Shown piece by piece: positions 17,273 through 25,953 of a stretch of DNA of 64,000 bases. The translations under genes and the position numbers were made by a program. This stretch comes from Caldichromatium japonicum (GTDB taxonomy: Bacteria > Pseudomonadota > Gammaproteobacteria > Chromatiales > Chromatiaceae), in assembly GCF_011290485.1 (NCBI RefSeq), contig NZ_CP048029.1:2428501-2492500 (forward strand). Reading direction: 5' to 3'. Positions within the stretch are counted from its first letter, which is position 1; each line of letters starts with the position of its first letter. The notes beneath the pieces were generated by a model that searched no databases, was not told where the DNA came from, and saw only the letters and a program-made list of their open reading frames with translations.

Positions 17273-17839
17273 CTATTCCTCGGGTGCGAAACACTTGGCG
17301 TAATCGGCGCACTCCCCGCAGGAGGGCGCCGGGCAGACGTAGATGCCGTCGCGCTGGCAGTAATGGCGATAGATGAACTTCTTCCACTTCATGTCGCCAG
17401 TGTTGAGGGCGGCCAGCGCGGGGAAGGCGGCGTTCATGAAGGCGGACAACTCCCTGCGGTCGGCGAAGCCCATGTCCTGCCAGAGATGGTTGCGGCCGGC
17501 ACAGCCCCAGGCGACGATGCGCGCCATCCAGGCATAGCGTTCGTCCGATTCGGCGCGGTAGTCGGTGAACAACTGGATCAGGTCGCTCATCTCCGGGATG
17601 TCCTCGGTGCGGCCATCTTCCAGCCGCAGGTGCGGGCCGGGGAAATAGGCGTCCCACAGTTTGGCAAAATCCGCAGCGGGCAGGCCGAGGGTGGCGGACA
17701 TGATGCCTTCGCCCAAGGCGCGGCCGGCGAGCATGCTGGCCAGCAGGGACCGCAGAGGGTCTTCCAGAAAGTCGGCGCCGGCGGGACGGCGCAGCAGTTC
17801 GCCGACCAGCGACTCGCGGCATTCGCGCAGCGGTTTCAT
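17273..17839 (-). CDS. nifQ: NifQ, molybdenum carrier for FeMo-co
   Basis: NifQ carries a [Mo-3Fe-4S] cluster and delivers Mo to the NifEN/NifH scaffold. The 188-residue protein ends in the diagnostic C-x4-C-x2-C-x5-C (CPAPSCGECADYAKC), and has NHLWQDMGFADRRELS and MKWKKFIYRHYC. Start ATG 17839 overlaps the modD stop (ATGA). A 23-bp repeat copy gives RPAGADF near residue 20. Placing nifQ among mod genes links Mo uptake to cofactor building. Confidence 0.92.
   Translation of the reverse strand: MKPLRECRESLVGELLRRPAGADFLEDPLRSLLASMLAGRALGEGIMSATLGLPAADFAKLWDAYFPGPHLRLEDGRTEDIPEMSDLIQLFTDYRAESDERYAWMARIVAWGCAGRNHLWQDMGFADRRELSAFMNAAFPALAALNTGDMKWKKFIYRHYCQRDGIYVCPAPSCGECADYAKCFAPEE
17768..17790 (+). 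repeat. 23-bp dispersed repeat, copy 4 (in nifQ)
   Basis: Exact match to the pattern. Read antisense it gives RPAGADF in NifQ. Confidence 0.8.
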
Positions 17840-18660
17840 GATGCGCTCCCGAAAGTGACTTGCACGTCGCGCGGCGGCGCGGTGTAGGGGGCCGACGTCA
17901 CCAGCAGATCGGCACCGGCTGCGGCATAGTCCGCCGCGTTGCCGGCATGGATGCCGCCGGCCGCCGCCAGCAGCACGCGCGAAAAGTCGGCGCTGGCGCG
18001 ACGGCATGCGGCGACTTGTTCGGGCGAGAATTTCTCCAGTTGCAACACATCGGCGCCCGCCTCCATCCAGCATCGGGCCTCGTCGATGTTGGCGACCTCA
18101 ATGACGATCTTCTTTTCCGGTTCGGCGCGCTTGAGGCGCGCGACGGTGGCGGCAGGCGCTTCGTCGAGGAACAGGCGGTGCTCGGCGAAGACTAGCAGGG
18201 TTTCGGACAGGCCCAGCCGGTGCATCGTCGCGCCGCCGGCGCGGACCGCCTTGATCGACAGCGCCTTGGTGCCGGGGACGTTCTTGCGCGTGCAGGCGAC
18301 AGGCACACCATTCGCCGCCGCGACAATCGCGGCGGCGGTCGACACCCCGCTTGCCCACTCCACCAATACCTGCGCTGCCTTCCAGGCGCGGTGCAGGCTC
18401 GCGGCAGCGCCGTCGGCTTCCAGCAGCGGCACGCCGGCCCCGACCTGTGCGCCGCTGGCGGCGAAGAGCGTCGCGCGGGCGCCCGCCAGCTCGAAGAGAC
18501 GCACGGCTTCCTCGGTGCAACAAACCGTCATGGGCTGGCGCGCGGCGAAAGACAACCGGCCCGGCTGAGCGCCGATGCCGAGTGCATGGGTGGTGAGGTC
18601 GCCACCGCCCGCATCGTCGTCGAGCAGGGCGTGCAGCGCGGTGTCGGCGATGCGCATCAT
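17836..18660 (-). CDS. modD: ModD, nicotinate-nucleotide pyrophosphorylase-like protein
   Basis: A 274-residue member of the quinolinate phosphoribosyltransferase fold found in molybdenum operons as ModD. Family features: GGGDLTTHALG near the N-terminus, VACTRKNVPGTKALSIKAV and the final AAGGIHAGN strand. Role in Mo metabolism is not settled. Overlaps the TupA-like gene stop (ATGA) and nifQ start. Confidence 0.88.
   Translation of the reverse strand: MMRIADTALHALLDDDAGGGDLTTHALGIGAQPGRLSFAARQPMTVCCTEEAVRLFELAGARATLFAASGAQVGAGVPLLEADGAAASLHRAWKAAQVLVEWASGVSTAAAIVAAANGVPVACTRKNVPGTKALSIKAVRAGGATMHRLGLSETLLVFAEHRLFLDEAPAATVARLKRAEPEKKIVIEVANIDEARCWMEAGADVLQLEKFSPEQVAACRRASADFSRVLLAAAGGIHAGNAADYAAAGADLLVTSAPYTAPPRDVQVTFGSAS
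17983..18005 (+). repeat. 23-bp dispersed repeat, copy 5 (in modD)
   Basis: One mismatch (GGCGCGAC). Antisense reading gives RRASADF in ModD, only 193 bp from copy 4. Confidence 0.7.
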
Positions 18661-19418
18661 GCGGATATCTCCTCATAAAGCGCCCTGCCGAATTGCGCCT
18701 TGCCGTAGTCGCGCAGGATGGCCTGCCCGTCGGCGGAGACCAGGAACCGCGCGAAGCCTGCCGCCGTGTCGCGCCCCGGCGTCGCGCCGGGTGGGACGAC
18801 GAGGGCGTGGTATCGGTTGACGAACGCGGGATCGCCGTCGAACAGCACGGCCAGCTGCGGCGCGACGGCGCGTTCCGCGACCCAGGTGCTCGAATCGCAA
18901 AGGAAGTAGGCGCGCGCGGCGTTGGCCCGCTTGAGGCAGGCGGTCATGAAGTCGCGCGCGACGATGTAGCGCTCGGCTTGCGGCCGGATGCCGGCGGCCT
19001 GCCACAGCGCCAGTTCCTTGTGATGGGTGCCAGAATCGTCGCCGCGCGAGACGAAGGGCTGTTCCGACGCTGCGATGCGCCGGAAGGCCGCGACGGCGTC
19101 CGCCGCGCCGCACACGCCGGCCGGATCGTCGCGCGGGCCGAGCAGGCAGTAGCGGTTGGCGCCGAACGGCGTCGGCATGCTCGCCCAGCCTGCGGCCACG
19201 GCCTGTTCGACCTGGGCGGGCGCATGTACCAGCGCCATGTCGACCAGTCGTTCGCGCAACAAGCGCAGCGATTCGCCGGTGCCGGCCTTGACCCAGGTCG
19301 CGCGGGCGGCGGCGCGGCGGGCGAACGCGCCGGCCAGCGCCGCGATCAGCCCCAGTTCGCCGGGACTGCCGGTGGCCAGCGAAAAGGCGTGTGTGCCGCT
19401 GCCGTAGGTCGTTTCCAT
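18657..19418 (-). CDS. TupA-like oxyanion-binding protein
   Basis: A 253-residue periplasmic-binding-fold protein of the tungstate (TupA)/PstS-like type: TYGSGTHAFSLATGSP near the N-terminus and FVSRGDDSGTHHKELALW, the oxyanion-loop signature of TupA. No clear signal peptide is visible and no TupB/TupC lies nearby, so it may be cytoplasmic, a sensor, or a broken transport system. It sits in a molybdenum operon. Confidence 0.7.
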   Translation of the reverse strand: METTYGSGTHAFSLATGSPGELGLIAALAGAFARRAAARATWVKAGTGESLRLLRERLVDMALVHAPAQVEQAVAAGWASMPTPFGANRYCLLGPRDDPAGVCGAADAVAAFRRIAASEQPFVSRGDDSGTHHKELALWQAAGIRPQAERYIVARDFMTACLKRANAARAYFLCDSSTWVAERAVAPQLAVLFDGDPAFVNRYHALVVPPGATPGRDTAAGFARFLVSADGQAILRDYGKAQFGRALYEEISA

Positions 19419-19419
19419 G

Positions 19420-20229
19420 TCAATGCCTGTGATGAAAGACCTTGACGGCCGAGATGAACAGAATGACGCCCATGCCCCAGACCAGCCAGTCCGTCGGTAC
19501 GCTGCCGAGCAGGGCCGCGCCGACGGCGCTGCCGACCAGCGAGCCGCCGATCATCCAGATCAGGAAGGCTCTCTCGCGACCGCAGGCGGCGAAGGCATCG
19601 GACTGCCGATAGCGCGCGAAGGCCATCAGCATGGTCGGCAGGCTGATGCACAGCGAGAGGCTGCCGGCCAGCTTCATGTCGATGCCGAACAGTAGCACCA
19701 GGGTCGGGATGATGAGTTCGCCGCCGGCCACGCCGAGCACGGCGGCGACGGCGCCGATGCCGACACCCGCGACCAGGCCGGCGATCCAGCGCAGGGTGCC
19801 GTCGGCCATGCCGGCATGATTGCCGTTCAGGTGGTCGTGGCCGAACAGCATGCCGAGCGCGAGGCCGATCAGCAGCACGAAGATGACGCGGTTGAGCCAT
19901 TCGGCCTTCATCCGCGTGGCGTAATGCGCGCCCAGCCAGGCGCCGGCGAGACTGCCGGCGAGGACGTTGACGACGACCGCCCACTGCGCGAACACCGCCG
20001 CCCAGGGAATCGCCATGCCGCGCAAGGGCAGCGAGGCGGCGACCACCGCGAGGCTGGTAACCTTGTTGAGGCTGGTAACCTTGTTGAGAATCACCGCCTC
20101 CAGCGTTGGGAAACGGAAATGGCCGACCAGCACGGGCAGGCGGAATTCCGCGCCGCCCAGCCCGATCAGGCCGCCCAGCGTGCCGATGGCGCCGCCGACG
20201 GAAAAGGCTTGTGCCCCGGAACGGCTCAT
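19420..20229 (-). CDS. TauE/SafE-family permease
   Basis: A 269-residue membrane protein with about eight helices and the duplicated TauE/SafE layout (GGLIGLGGAEFRLPVL and GVAGGELIIPTLVLL). Known members export sulfite or other anions; here the neighbours suggest molybdate/tungstate or sulfur handling, but that is inference. The conserved NKVTSL motif appears twice in tandem because of an 18-bp duplication at 20050-20085. Confidence 0.8.
   Translation of the reverse strand: MSRSGAQAFSVGGAIGTLGGLIGLGGAEFRLPVLVGHFRFPTLEAVILNKVTSLNKVTSLAVVAASLPLRGMAIPWAAVFAQWAVVVNVLAGSLAGAWLGAHYATRMKAEWLNRVIFVLLIGLALGMLFGHDHLNGNHAGMADGTLRWIAGLVAGVGIGAVAAVLGVAGGELIIPTLVLLFGIDMKLAGSLSLCISLPTMLMAFARYRQSDAFAACGRERAFLIWMIGGSLVGSAVGAALLGSVPTDWLVWGMGVILFISAVKVFHHRH
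20050..20085. repeat. 18-bp tandem duplication in TauE gene
   Basis: Two adjacent copies of GAGGCTGGTAACCTTGTT. In frame; doubles the hexapeptide NKVTSL in the first half of the permease. Confidence 0.9.
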
Positions 20230-20239
20230 GAGGTCGTCC

Positions 20240-21013
20240 TTACTTTTCCAGCGACTCGCCCGGCAGGACGAAGCCGTAATGCACCATGATGCGCCGCGCC
20301 TCCGCGCTACCCATGTAGTCGGCGAACTGCTTCGCCAGTGCGTTGTCGGCGGCGCGCCTGGTGACGATGAAGCCCTGTTCCAGCGGCTGGTGCAGCTTGT
20401 CGTCGATCAGCGCGTAGCCGCCTTTCGAGGCCAGTTCCTTGTTGAGTGCCAACGACAGAGCGACAATGCCGATGTCGGCGTTGCCGGTCTGCACGTATTG
20501 CGCGGTCTGGGCGATGTTCTCGCCCAGGACGAGGCGATCCTGCACCTTGTCCCACAGGCCAGCCGAACGCAGCGCCTCCTCGGCGCGCTTGCCGTAGGGC
20601 GCGTGCTTGGGGTTGGCGATGGCGATCTTGCGGATCGAGGGATCGGTCAGATCGGCAAGCGTCATCTTGCTGGCGTCGCGCGACGGACTCCACAGCACAA
20701 TGCGACCGAAGGCGTAGGGGCGCACTTCGGAGGCGGCGAAACCCTCCTTGGCGAGCATTTGCGGATATTTGATGTCGGCGGAGAAGAAGAGGTCGTAGGG
20801 CGCGCCTTGCTGAATCTGGGTGTGGAACTTGCCGGACGAACCGAAGATGGTGTCCACCTTGTCGCCCGGATGGGCCTGTTTGAAAGCGGCGACGATTTCC
20901 TCCATGGCGAACTTGAGGTCGGCGGCGGCGGCGATGGTCAGCGTCTCTGCCGCCATGAGCGGCGCGGAACAGGCGAAGAGGACGGCGAGGAGAAAGGCCT
21001 TGAGCGTCTTCAT
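20240..21013 (-). CDS. modA: ModA, molybdate-binding protein
   Basis: A 257-residue periplasmic binding protein. Signal peptide KTLKAFLLAVLFACSAPLMA, then AAAADLKFAMEEI and GSSGKFHTQI, the ModA anion-binding Ser loops; ANPKHAPYGKRA and GENIAQTAQYV are also typical. ATG 21013 is the start with a signal peptide. A second ModA lies just upstream in the same operon. Confidence 0.93.
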   Translation of the reverse strand: MKTLKAFLLAVLFACSAPLMAAETLTIAAAADLKFAMEEIVAAFKQAHPGDKVDTIFGSSGKFHTQIQQGAPYDLFFSADIKYPQMLAKEGFAASEVRPYAFGRIVLWSPSRDASKMTLADLTDPSIRKIAIANPKHAPYGKRAEEALRSAGLWDKVQDRLVLGENIAQTAQYVQTGNADIGIVALSLALNKELASKGGYALIDDKLHQPLEQGFIVTRRAADNALAKQFADYMGSAEARRIMVHYGFVLPGESLEK

Positions 21014-21042
21014 GGTGCAGTTTTTCTGCGGAGATGGCGGGT

Positions 21043-21789
21043 TCAATCCAGGTCGTAGCCGTAGGCCTTGATGACGGCGCGGGCCTTAGGGGTCTTCAGG
21101 TAGTCCACCAATGCCTTCGCGGCCGGCTTGTCGCGGCCCAGGTTCAGGACGATGGCGTCCTGCCGGATCTGCGGATAGAGTTCGGCCGGAACCATCCAGT
21201 AAGAACCTTCGCTAATGCGACCCTCCTTGCCGATGACCTGCGAGAGCGCGACGAAACCGAGTTCGGCATTTCCGGAGGCGACGAACTGATAGGTCTGGGT
21301 GATGTTCTCGGCCAGCACGATGCGCGGCTGGATCGCTTCGAGCACGCCCATGCGCTTCATCGCCTCCTGCCCGGCGGCACCATAAACGGCAAGCTTCGGG
21401 TTGGCCAGCGCCAAGTGCTTGAAATCGCCCTTCCTCAACACCTCGCCCTTGGCGTCGACAACGTCCGGCCTGGCCGACCAGAGGACGAGCTTGCCGATGG
21501 CGTAGGTGCGGCGTGTGCTTTCGACGGCCAGGCCTTCGGCGACCAGTTTGTCCGGCGTGTCCTTGTCGGAGGAGACCAGCACATCGAAGGGTGCGCCAGC
21601 CTTGATCTGGGCGAAGAACTTGCCGGCCGTACCGAAGGCAAGCTGTGCCTTGTGACCGGTGTCCTTCTCGAAATCGGCGGCGATGATTTTCATCGGCGCA
21701 GAGAAATTGGCAGCAACGGCGACCTGCACCTCGTCGGCGAGAGCGCAGGCGGAAAACGACAGCGCGGCAATGAGTGTGGCGAATTTCAT
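21043..21789 (-). CDS. modA: ModA paralogue, molybdate-binding protein
   Basis: A 248-residue second ModA with signal peptide (KFATLIAALSFSACALA), VAVAANFSAPMKII and GTAGKFFAQI. It is diverged from the neighbour at 20240 rather than a recent copy. Two ModA with one ModBC could widen affinity or substrate range (molybdate versus tungstate). Confidence 0.92.
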   Translation of the reverse strand: MKFATLIAALSFSACALADEVQVAVAANFSAPMKIIAADFEKDTGHKAQLAFGTAGKFFAQIKAGAPFDVLVSSDKDTPDKLVAEGLAVESTRRTYAIGKLVLWSARPDVVDAKGEVLRKGDFKHLALANPKLAVYGAAGQEAMKRMGVLEAIQPRIVLAENITQTYQFVASGNAELGFVALSQVIGKEGRISEGSYWMVPAELYPQIRQDAIVLNLGRDKPAAKALVDYLKTPKARAVIKAYGYDLD

Positions 21790-21801
21790 GGCGAGTCTCC
21801 T

Positions 21802-22413
21802 TCAGTGGGCAACGGCGAGAATGACGTGGGCGGCCTTGACAAGGGCGCAGGCGGGCGCGCCTTCCTTGAGGCCGAGGCTGTCGATGCTGTCGCGCGTGAC
21901 GGTGGCGGCGACCGACTTGCCGCCGGGCAGGGGCAGGTCGATGACGATCTCGCCGCTGACCGGGCCGGCAACGACGCGCGCAACCGTGCCGGCGAGACGG
22001 TTGCGCACGGAGGTTTTCGCGCCATCGTCCGCGGCGACGATGACCCACGACGCCTTGAACATCGCCTGGGCCTCGATGCCGGGCGCGAGGCCGAGGTTTT
22101 CGGCGCTCTCGTGGGTGACGATGGCCGCGATCTCGTCGCCGCCGCCGATGTCGAGCACGACCTCGGCGTTGATCGGGCCGCGCCTGACGGACTTGATCGT
22201 GCCGAGAAACTGGTTGCGCGCGCTGGTTTTCATGTTCCATCTCCGCATGAGTTGAAAGTATTGCTGGAAGCGCTCGAAGCGCTGGCCGCCCTTGCTGCTC
22301 TTGCCCATCGCGGTGAGAAAGCTCTGGAAATCGCCCTCGATGTTGCGCAACAGCTCGAGCATCTTCTTGCCGTGCGCGGTGAGCCGCGTGCCGCCGCCGC
22401 TGCCGCCGACCAT
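21802..22413 (-). CDS. ModE lacking its DNA-binding head (di-Mop protein)
   Basis: The protein keeps ModE's linker (GGSGGGTRLTAHGKKMLELL) and two molbindin (Mop) domains, KTSARNQFLGTIKSV and KTSVRNRLAGTVARV, which bind molybdate. The roughly 60-residue winged-helix head is missing: the frame is open to 22476, but upstream is a NifA-type promoter, not HTH sequence. The predicted transcript starts near 22449, so ATG 22413 is the first in-frame ATG; ATG 22233 has GGAG in front and would give a clean 143-residue di-molbindin. It cannot act as a classic ModE repressor; Mo storage or sensing is likelier. First gene of the leftward operon. Confidence 0.7.
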   Translation of the reverse strand: MVGGSGGGTRLTAHGKKMLELLRNIEGDFQSFLTAMGKSSKGGQRFERFQQYFQLMRRWNMKTSARNQFLGTIKSVRRGPINAEVVLDIGGGDEIAAIVTHESAENLGLAPGIEAQAMFKASWVIVAADDGAKTSVRNRLAGTVARVVAGPVSGEIVIDLPLPGGKSVAATVTRDSIDSLGLKEGAPACALVKAAHVILAVAH

Positions 22414-22459
22414 GCGGTCGACCACCGGCGATGTGCGAACAAGCTCACGGCATGATCTC

Positions 22460-22475
22460 GGCAATAGTCGTGCCA
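22460..22475 (-). promoter_or_regulatory. sigma54 -24/-12 promoter of the mod-nifQ operon
   Basis: On the minus strand, TGGCAC, GACTA, TTGCC; GG and GC are ten bases apart (22474-22473 and 22462-22461). Transcription would begin near 22449, inside the open frame of the truncated modE. Confidence 0.8.
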
Positions 22476-22527
22476 AGCTGAGAAAACAATGGGTTTAAGA
22501 TCAGCGGAGAAAGGTTGGCGCTGCCAT

Positions 22528-22543
22528 TGTCGTCTTTGCTACA
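22528..22543 (-). promoter_or_regulatory. NifA site for the mod-nifQ operon
   Basis: TGT-N10-ACA, symmetric so usable in either direction, about 53 bp upstream of the leftward -24 element. An IHF-like match with two mismatches (AAACAATGGGTTT, 22484-22496) lies between. Confidence 0.7.
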
Positions 22544-22619
22544 GATCGAACCATCGTCGCTCCATTGGCCTTTCACAGCCATCGAGGCGCAAAGGGGGCA
22601 TGCAGGGCGGCGCACGGTG

Positions 22620-22635
22620 TGTTGCGAACCCGACA
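22620..22635 (+). promoter_or_regulatory. NifA site for nifEN
   Basis: TGT-N10-ACA about 43 bp upstream of the nifE -24 element, the same spacing as at nifB. Confidence 0.75.
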
Positions 22636-22660
22636 AGACGGATTAGATGAATCATCGAAA

Positions 22661-22673
22661 AATCAAGCGATTA
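22661..22673 (+). promoter_or_regulatory. IHF site, nifE promoter
   Basis: AATCAAGCGATTA is a perfect WATCAANNNNTTR match, between the NifA site and the -24 element. Confidence 0.75.
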
Positions 22674-22677
22674 GAGG

Positions 22678-22693
22678 TGGCATGCGCTTTGCA
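22678..22693 (+). promoter_or_regulatory. sigma54 -24/-12 promoter of nifE
   Basis: TGGCAT, GCGCT, TTGCA with GG 22679-22680 and GC 22691-22692 ten bases apart. Transcript start near 22704. Confidence 0.85.
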
Positions 22694-22735
22694 TTGGCGT
22701 TCATCGAAGGGGTGTGATATCGAAAGGGTGTGATG

Positions 22736-24151
22736 ATGAAAGCCAGCCAACTTGCCGCACTACTCGATGAGCCCGCTTGCGCCCACAACGCCAAGGAGAA
22801 ATCCGGCTGCGCACGACCCAAGCCCGGCGCGACCGCCGGCGGTTGCGCCTTCGACGGCGCGCAGATCGCGCTCTTGCCCATCGCCGACGTTGCCCATATC
22901 GTGCATGGCCCAATCGCTTGCGCCGGCAGTTCGTGGGACAACCGCGGCACGAAGACCACCGGTCCGACGCTGTTCAGGATCGGCATGACGACCGATCTCA
23001 CCGAGCAGGACGTGATCATGGGGCGCGGCAAGAAGCGCTTGTTTCATGCCATCAAGCAGGCCATCGACGATTACCGGCCAGCAGCGGTATTCGTCTACGC
23101 CACCTGTGTCACCGCGCTCATCGGCGACGACCTGGAGGCGTTGTGCAAGGCGGCGCAGCAGTACTACGGTGTGCCCGTCGTGCCGATCGATGCGGCCGGT
23201 TTCTACGGCACCAAAAATATGGGCAACCGGCTCGCTGGCGAGGCGATGATCAAATATGTGATCGGCACGCGCGAGCCCGACCCGCTGCCGGCGCATATCC
23301 TCGCGCAACGGCCAGGCATCAAGGTGCATGACATCTCGCTGATCGGCGAATACAACATCGCCGGCGAATTCTTCCATGTCTGGCCCTTGTTCGATGAGCT
23401 GGGGCTGCGCATCCTCGGCACGCTTTCGGGTGATGCGCGCTTTCACGAAGTGCAGACGCTGCACCGCGCCGAGGCGAGCATGGTCGTCTGCGCCAAGGCG
23501 CTGTTGAATGTCGCGCGCAAGGTCAAAGAACGCTGGGGCGTGCCCTTCTTCGAGGGCAGCTTCTACGGCGTGGCCGATATGTCGCAGGCTTTGCGCGAGT
23601 TCGCGCGGCTTTTGAACGATCCCGACCTTGCCGTGCGCACCGAGGCGTTGATCGTGCGCGAGGAGGCAAAAGCCAACGCGGCGCTAGAACCTTGGCGTGC
23701 GCGCCTCAAGGGCAAGCGTGCGCTGCTTTACACCGGCGGCGTGAAGTCCTGGTCGATCGTCTCGGCGCTCAAGGATCTCGGCATGACGGTGGTGGCTACC
23801 GGCACGAGGAAATCCACCGAAGAAGATAAGGCGCGCATCCGCGAGCTGATGGGGCCGGATGCGCGCATGATCGAAGAAGGCAGCCCCAAGGCGCTGCTTT
23901 CGGCCTACAAAGAACTGGGCGCGGACATTTTGATCGCTGGCGGGCGCAATCTCTACACGGCGCTCAAGGCGCGCATTCCTTTCCTCGACATCAACCAGGA
24001 ACGCGAATTCGGCTATGCCGGTTACGCGGGCATCGTGGAACTGGCACGCCAGCTTGCGCTGACGATGGAAAGCCCGGTGTGGGAGAAGGTGAAGAAACCC
24101 GCGCCTTGGGCAAAGACAAAGACGGCGGGCACGCCGGCGACGGTGATCTGA
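22736..24151 (+). CDS. nifE: NifE, FeMo-co scaffold alpha subunit
   Basis: With NifN it forms the scaffold that turns NifB-co into FeMo-co. It resembles Nif[25 protein letters not shown] and [13 protein letters not shown] hold the P-cluster-like [4Fe-4S] ligands, and [16 protein letters not shown] replaces NifD's His region. ATGs at 22733 and 22736 are both possible; the second has better spacing from GAAAGGG. About 471 residues. nifN starts one base after the stop. Confidence 0.96.
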   Translation: MKASQLAALLDEPACAHNAKEKSGCARPKPGATAGGCAFDGAQIALLPIADVAHIVHGPIACAGSSWDNRGTKTTGPTLFRIGMTTDLTEQDVIMGRGKKRLFHAIKQAIDDYRPAAVFVYATCVTALIGDDLEALCKAAQQYYGVPVVPIDAAGFYGTKNMGNRLAGEAMIKYVIGTREPDPLPAHILAQRPGIKVHDISLIGEYNIAGEFFHVWPLFDELGLRILGTLSGDARFHEVQTLHRAEASMVVCAKALLNVARKVKERWGVPFFEGSFYGVADMSQALREFARLLNDPDLAVRTEALIVREEAKANAALEPWRARLKGKRALLYTGGVKSWSIVSALKDLGMTVVATGTRKSTEEDKARIRELMGPDARMIEEGSPKALLSAYKELGADILIAGGRNLYTALKARIPFLDINQEREFGYAGYAGIVELARQLALTMESPVWEKVKKPAPWAKTKTAGTPATVI

Positions 24152-24152
24152 C

Positions 24153-25526
24153 ATGGCCGAAATCCTCAAACGCGTCAAGCCGCTGGCGGTCAATCCGCTC
24201 AAGGTGAGCCAACCGGTCGGTGCGGCGCTGGCCTTCCTCGGGCTGGGCGGCGCGATCCCGATGCTGCATGGCGCGCAAGGCTGCACCGCCTTCGGCAAGG
24301 TGTTCTTCGTGCGTCACTTCCGCGAACCGATTCCGCTACAGACGACGGCGATGGATCAGGTGAGCGCCATCATGGGCGCCGACGAAAACGTCATCGAGGG
24401 TCTTGCCACGCTGTGCGAGAAGTCGCGGCCGGAGGTCATCGGCCTGGCGACGACGGGGTTGTCAGAAACCCAAGGCACCGACATCGAGCGCCTCGTCAGG
24501 ACTTTCCGCGCCAAGCACCCCGAGTTCGCGCACGTCGCCGTGGTGCCGGTCAACACCCCCGACTACTCAGGCTCGCTGGAAAGTGGCTTTGCACTCGCCG
24601 TCGAGGCGATCATCGACACGCTCGTTCCAAAGTCGGCGCTGGCGGGACGGCGCCACAAGCAGGTGAATGTGCTCGCTTCCTCGATGCTCACCCCTGGCGA
24701 TATCGAGACGATCAAGGAGTGGATCGAGGCCTTCGGTCTCAGACCGATGGTGTTGCCCGATCTGGGCGATTCGCTCGATGGCCACCTGATCGAACAGGAG
24801 ACGACGCCGCTCACCCTGGGCGGCACCTTGCGTTGCGAGATTGCCCGGATGGGCGAAGCGCTTGCCACGCTCGTCATCGGCCGTTCGCTCTCATCGGCCG
24901 CCGACCTGCTCAAGGAACGCACCGGCGTGCCCGATTTTCGCTTCGACCACCTGATGGGGATCGATGCCTGCGATGCCTTTACGCAGATCCTGACGGACAT
25001 TTCAGGCCAGCCGGTGCCGGCGAAGATAGAGCGCCAGCGCGCCCAGCTACAGGACGCGATGGTCGATACCCATTTCATGACCGGTTTCACCCGCGTGGCA
25101 CTGGCGCTCGAAGCCGATCAGCTTCTCGCCTTCGGCGAATTCCTCGCCGGCGTAGGCGCGGAAATCGTCGCCGCTGTCGCGCCGGCGCGGGCCGCGGCGC
25201 TCGCCGATGTGCCCTGCGCGAGCGTGCAGATCGGCGATCTCGAGGACCTCGAACGCCTCGCGCGCGGCGCCGAGGCCCAACTTTTAATCGCCAACTCGCA
25301 TGCAACGCAAAGTGCCGCGCGGCTCGGCATCCCGCTCCTGCGTGCCGGTTTTCCGCAATACGACCTGGTCGGCGGCTACGCGCGCGCCTGGATCGGTTAT
25401 CGCGGCGCGCGCCAGGCGCTGTTCGATTTTGCCAATTTCATCCTCGGAGCGCATCATGAGATTCCTCCCTACTGCTCGATCTACCGCCAAGGCGCGTCGG
25501 TTGAGCCTGGCGTGGCCTTGCATTGA
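24153..25526 (+). CDS. nifN: NifN, FeMo-co scaffold beta subunit
   Basis: The NifK-like partner of NifE. Features: [37 protein letters not shown] and the [10 protein letters not shown] segment. A 457-residue protein, usual length. A copy of the 23-bp repeat at 24629-24651 inserts KSALAGRR, which I do not expect in NifN at that place. Confidence 0.95.
   Translation: MAEILKRVKPLAVNPLKVSQPVGAALAFLGLGGAIPMLHGAQGCTAFGKVFFVRHFREPIPLQTTAMDQVSAIMGADENVIEGLATLCEKSRPEVIGLATTGLSETQGTDIERLVRTFRAKHPEFAHVAVVPVNTPDYSGSLESGFALAVEAIIDTLVPKSALAGRRHKQVNVLASSMLTPGDIETIKEWIEAFGLRPMVLPDLGDSLDGHLIEQETTPLTLGGTLRCEIARMGEALATLVIGRSLSSAADLLKERTGVPDFRFDHLMGIDACDAFTQILTDISGQPVPAKIERQRAQLQDAMVDTHFMTGFTRVALALEADQLLAFGEFLAGVGAEIVAAVAPARAAALADVPCASVQIGDLEDLERLARGAEAQLLIANSHATQSAARLGIPLLRAGFPQYDLVGGYARAWIGYRGARQALFDFANFILGAHHEIPPYCSIYRQGASVEPGVALH
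24629..24651 (+). repeat. 23-bp dispersed repeat, copy 6 (in nifN)
   Basis: Exact match to the pattern. Gives KSALAGRR in NifN, between [10 protein letters not shown] and HKQVNVLA. Confidence 0.8.
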
Positions 25527-25536
25527 GGCGCCGGCG

Positions 25537-25953
25537 ATGTTGAAAGTCGCTTTCGCCACCGCCGATCGCATGCGTGTCGATCAACATTTCGGCGCGGCGG
25601 CAGGTTTCGCCATCTACCAGCTCGACGGCGAGCGCGCCCAGCTCGTCGAGCTGGCTGAATTCCCCGAGGAAAGCATGGACGGCAACGAAGGCAAGCTCGC
25701 CGCCAAGATCGCGGCGCTCGAAGGCTGCGCTGCCGTCTATTGCCTCGCCGTCGGCGGCTCGGCTGTGCGCCAGCTGCTTGCGGTCGGTATTCAGCCACTG
25801 CGCCTCGACGCTCCGGAACCCATCGACGCATTGCTTGCCAAACTGCGAACGGCAATGCGCGCGGGGGGCGTGCCCTGGATCGACAAGGCGCTCAAGAAAA
25901 CCGCGGACGGTGATTGTTTCGCGCGCATGGCGGCGGAAGGATGGCAGGAATGA
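25537..25953 (+). CDS. nifX: NifX, cofactor carrier
   Basis: A 138-residue member of the NifX/NifY/NifB-C family (VAFATADRMRVDQHFG, AVYCLAVGGSAVRQLL). NifX binds NifB-co and the VK-cluster and shuttles them to and from NifEN. The start ATG 25537 lies ten bases after nifN; the frame is open upstream only as a shadow of nifN. Followed by a coupled gene (ATGA). Confidence 0.93.
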   Translation: MLKVAFATADRMRVDQHFGAAAGFAIYQLDGERAQLVELAEFPEESMDGNEGKLAAKIAALEGCAAVYCLAVGGSAVRQLLAVGIQPLRLDAPEPIDALLAKLRTAMRAGGVPWIDKALKKTADGDCFARMAAEGWQE

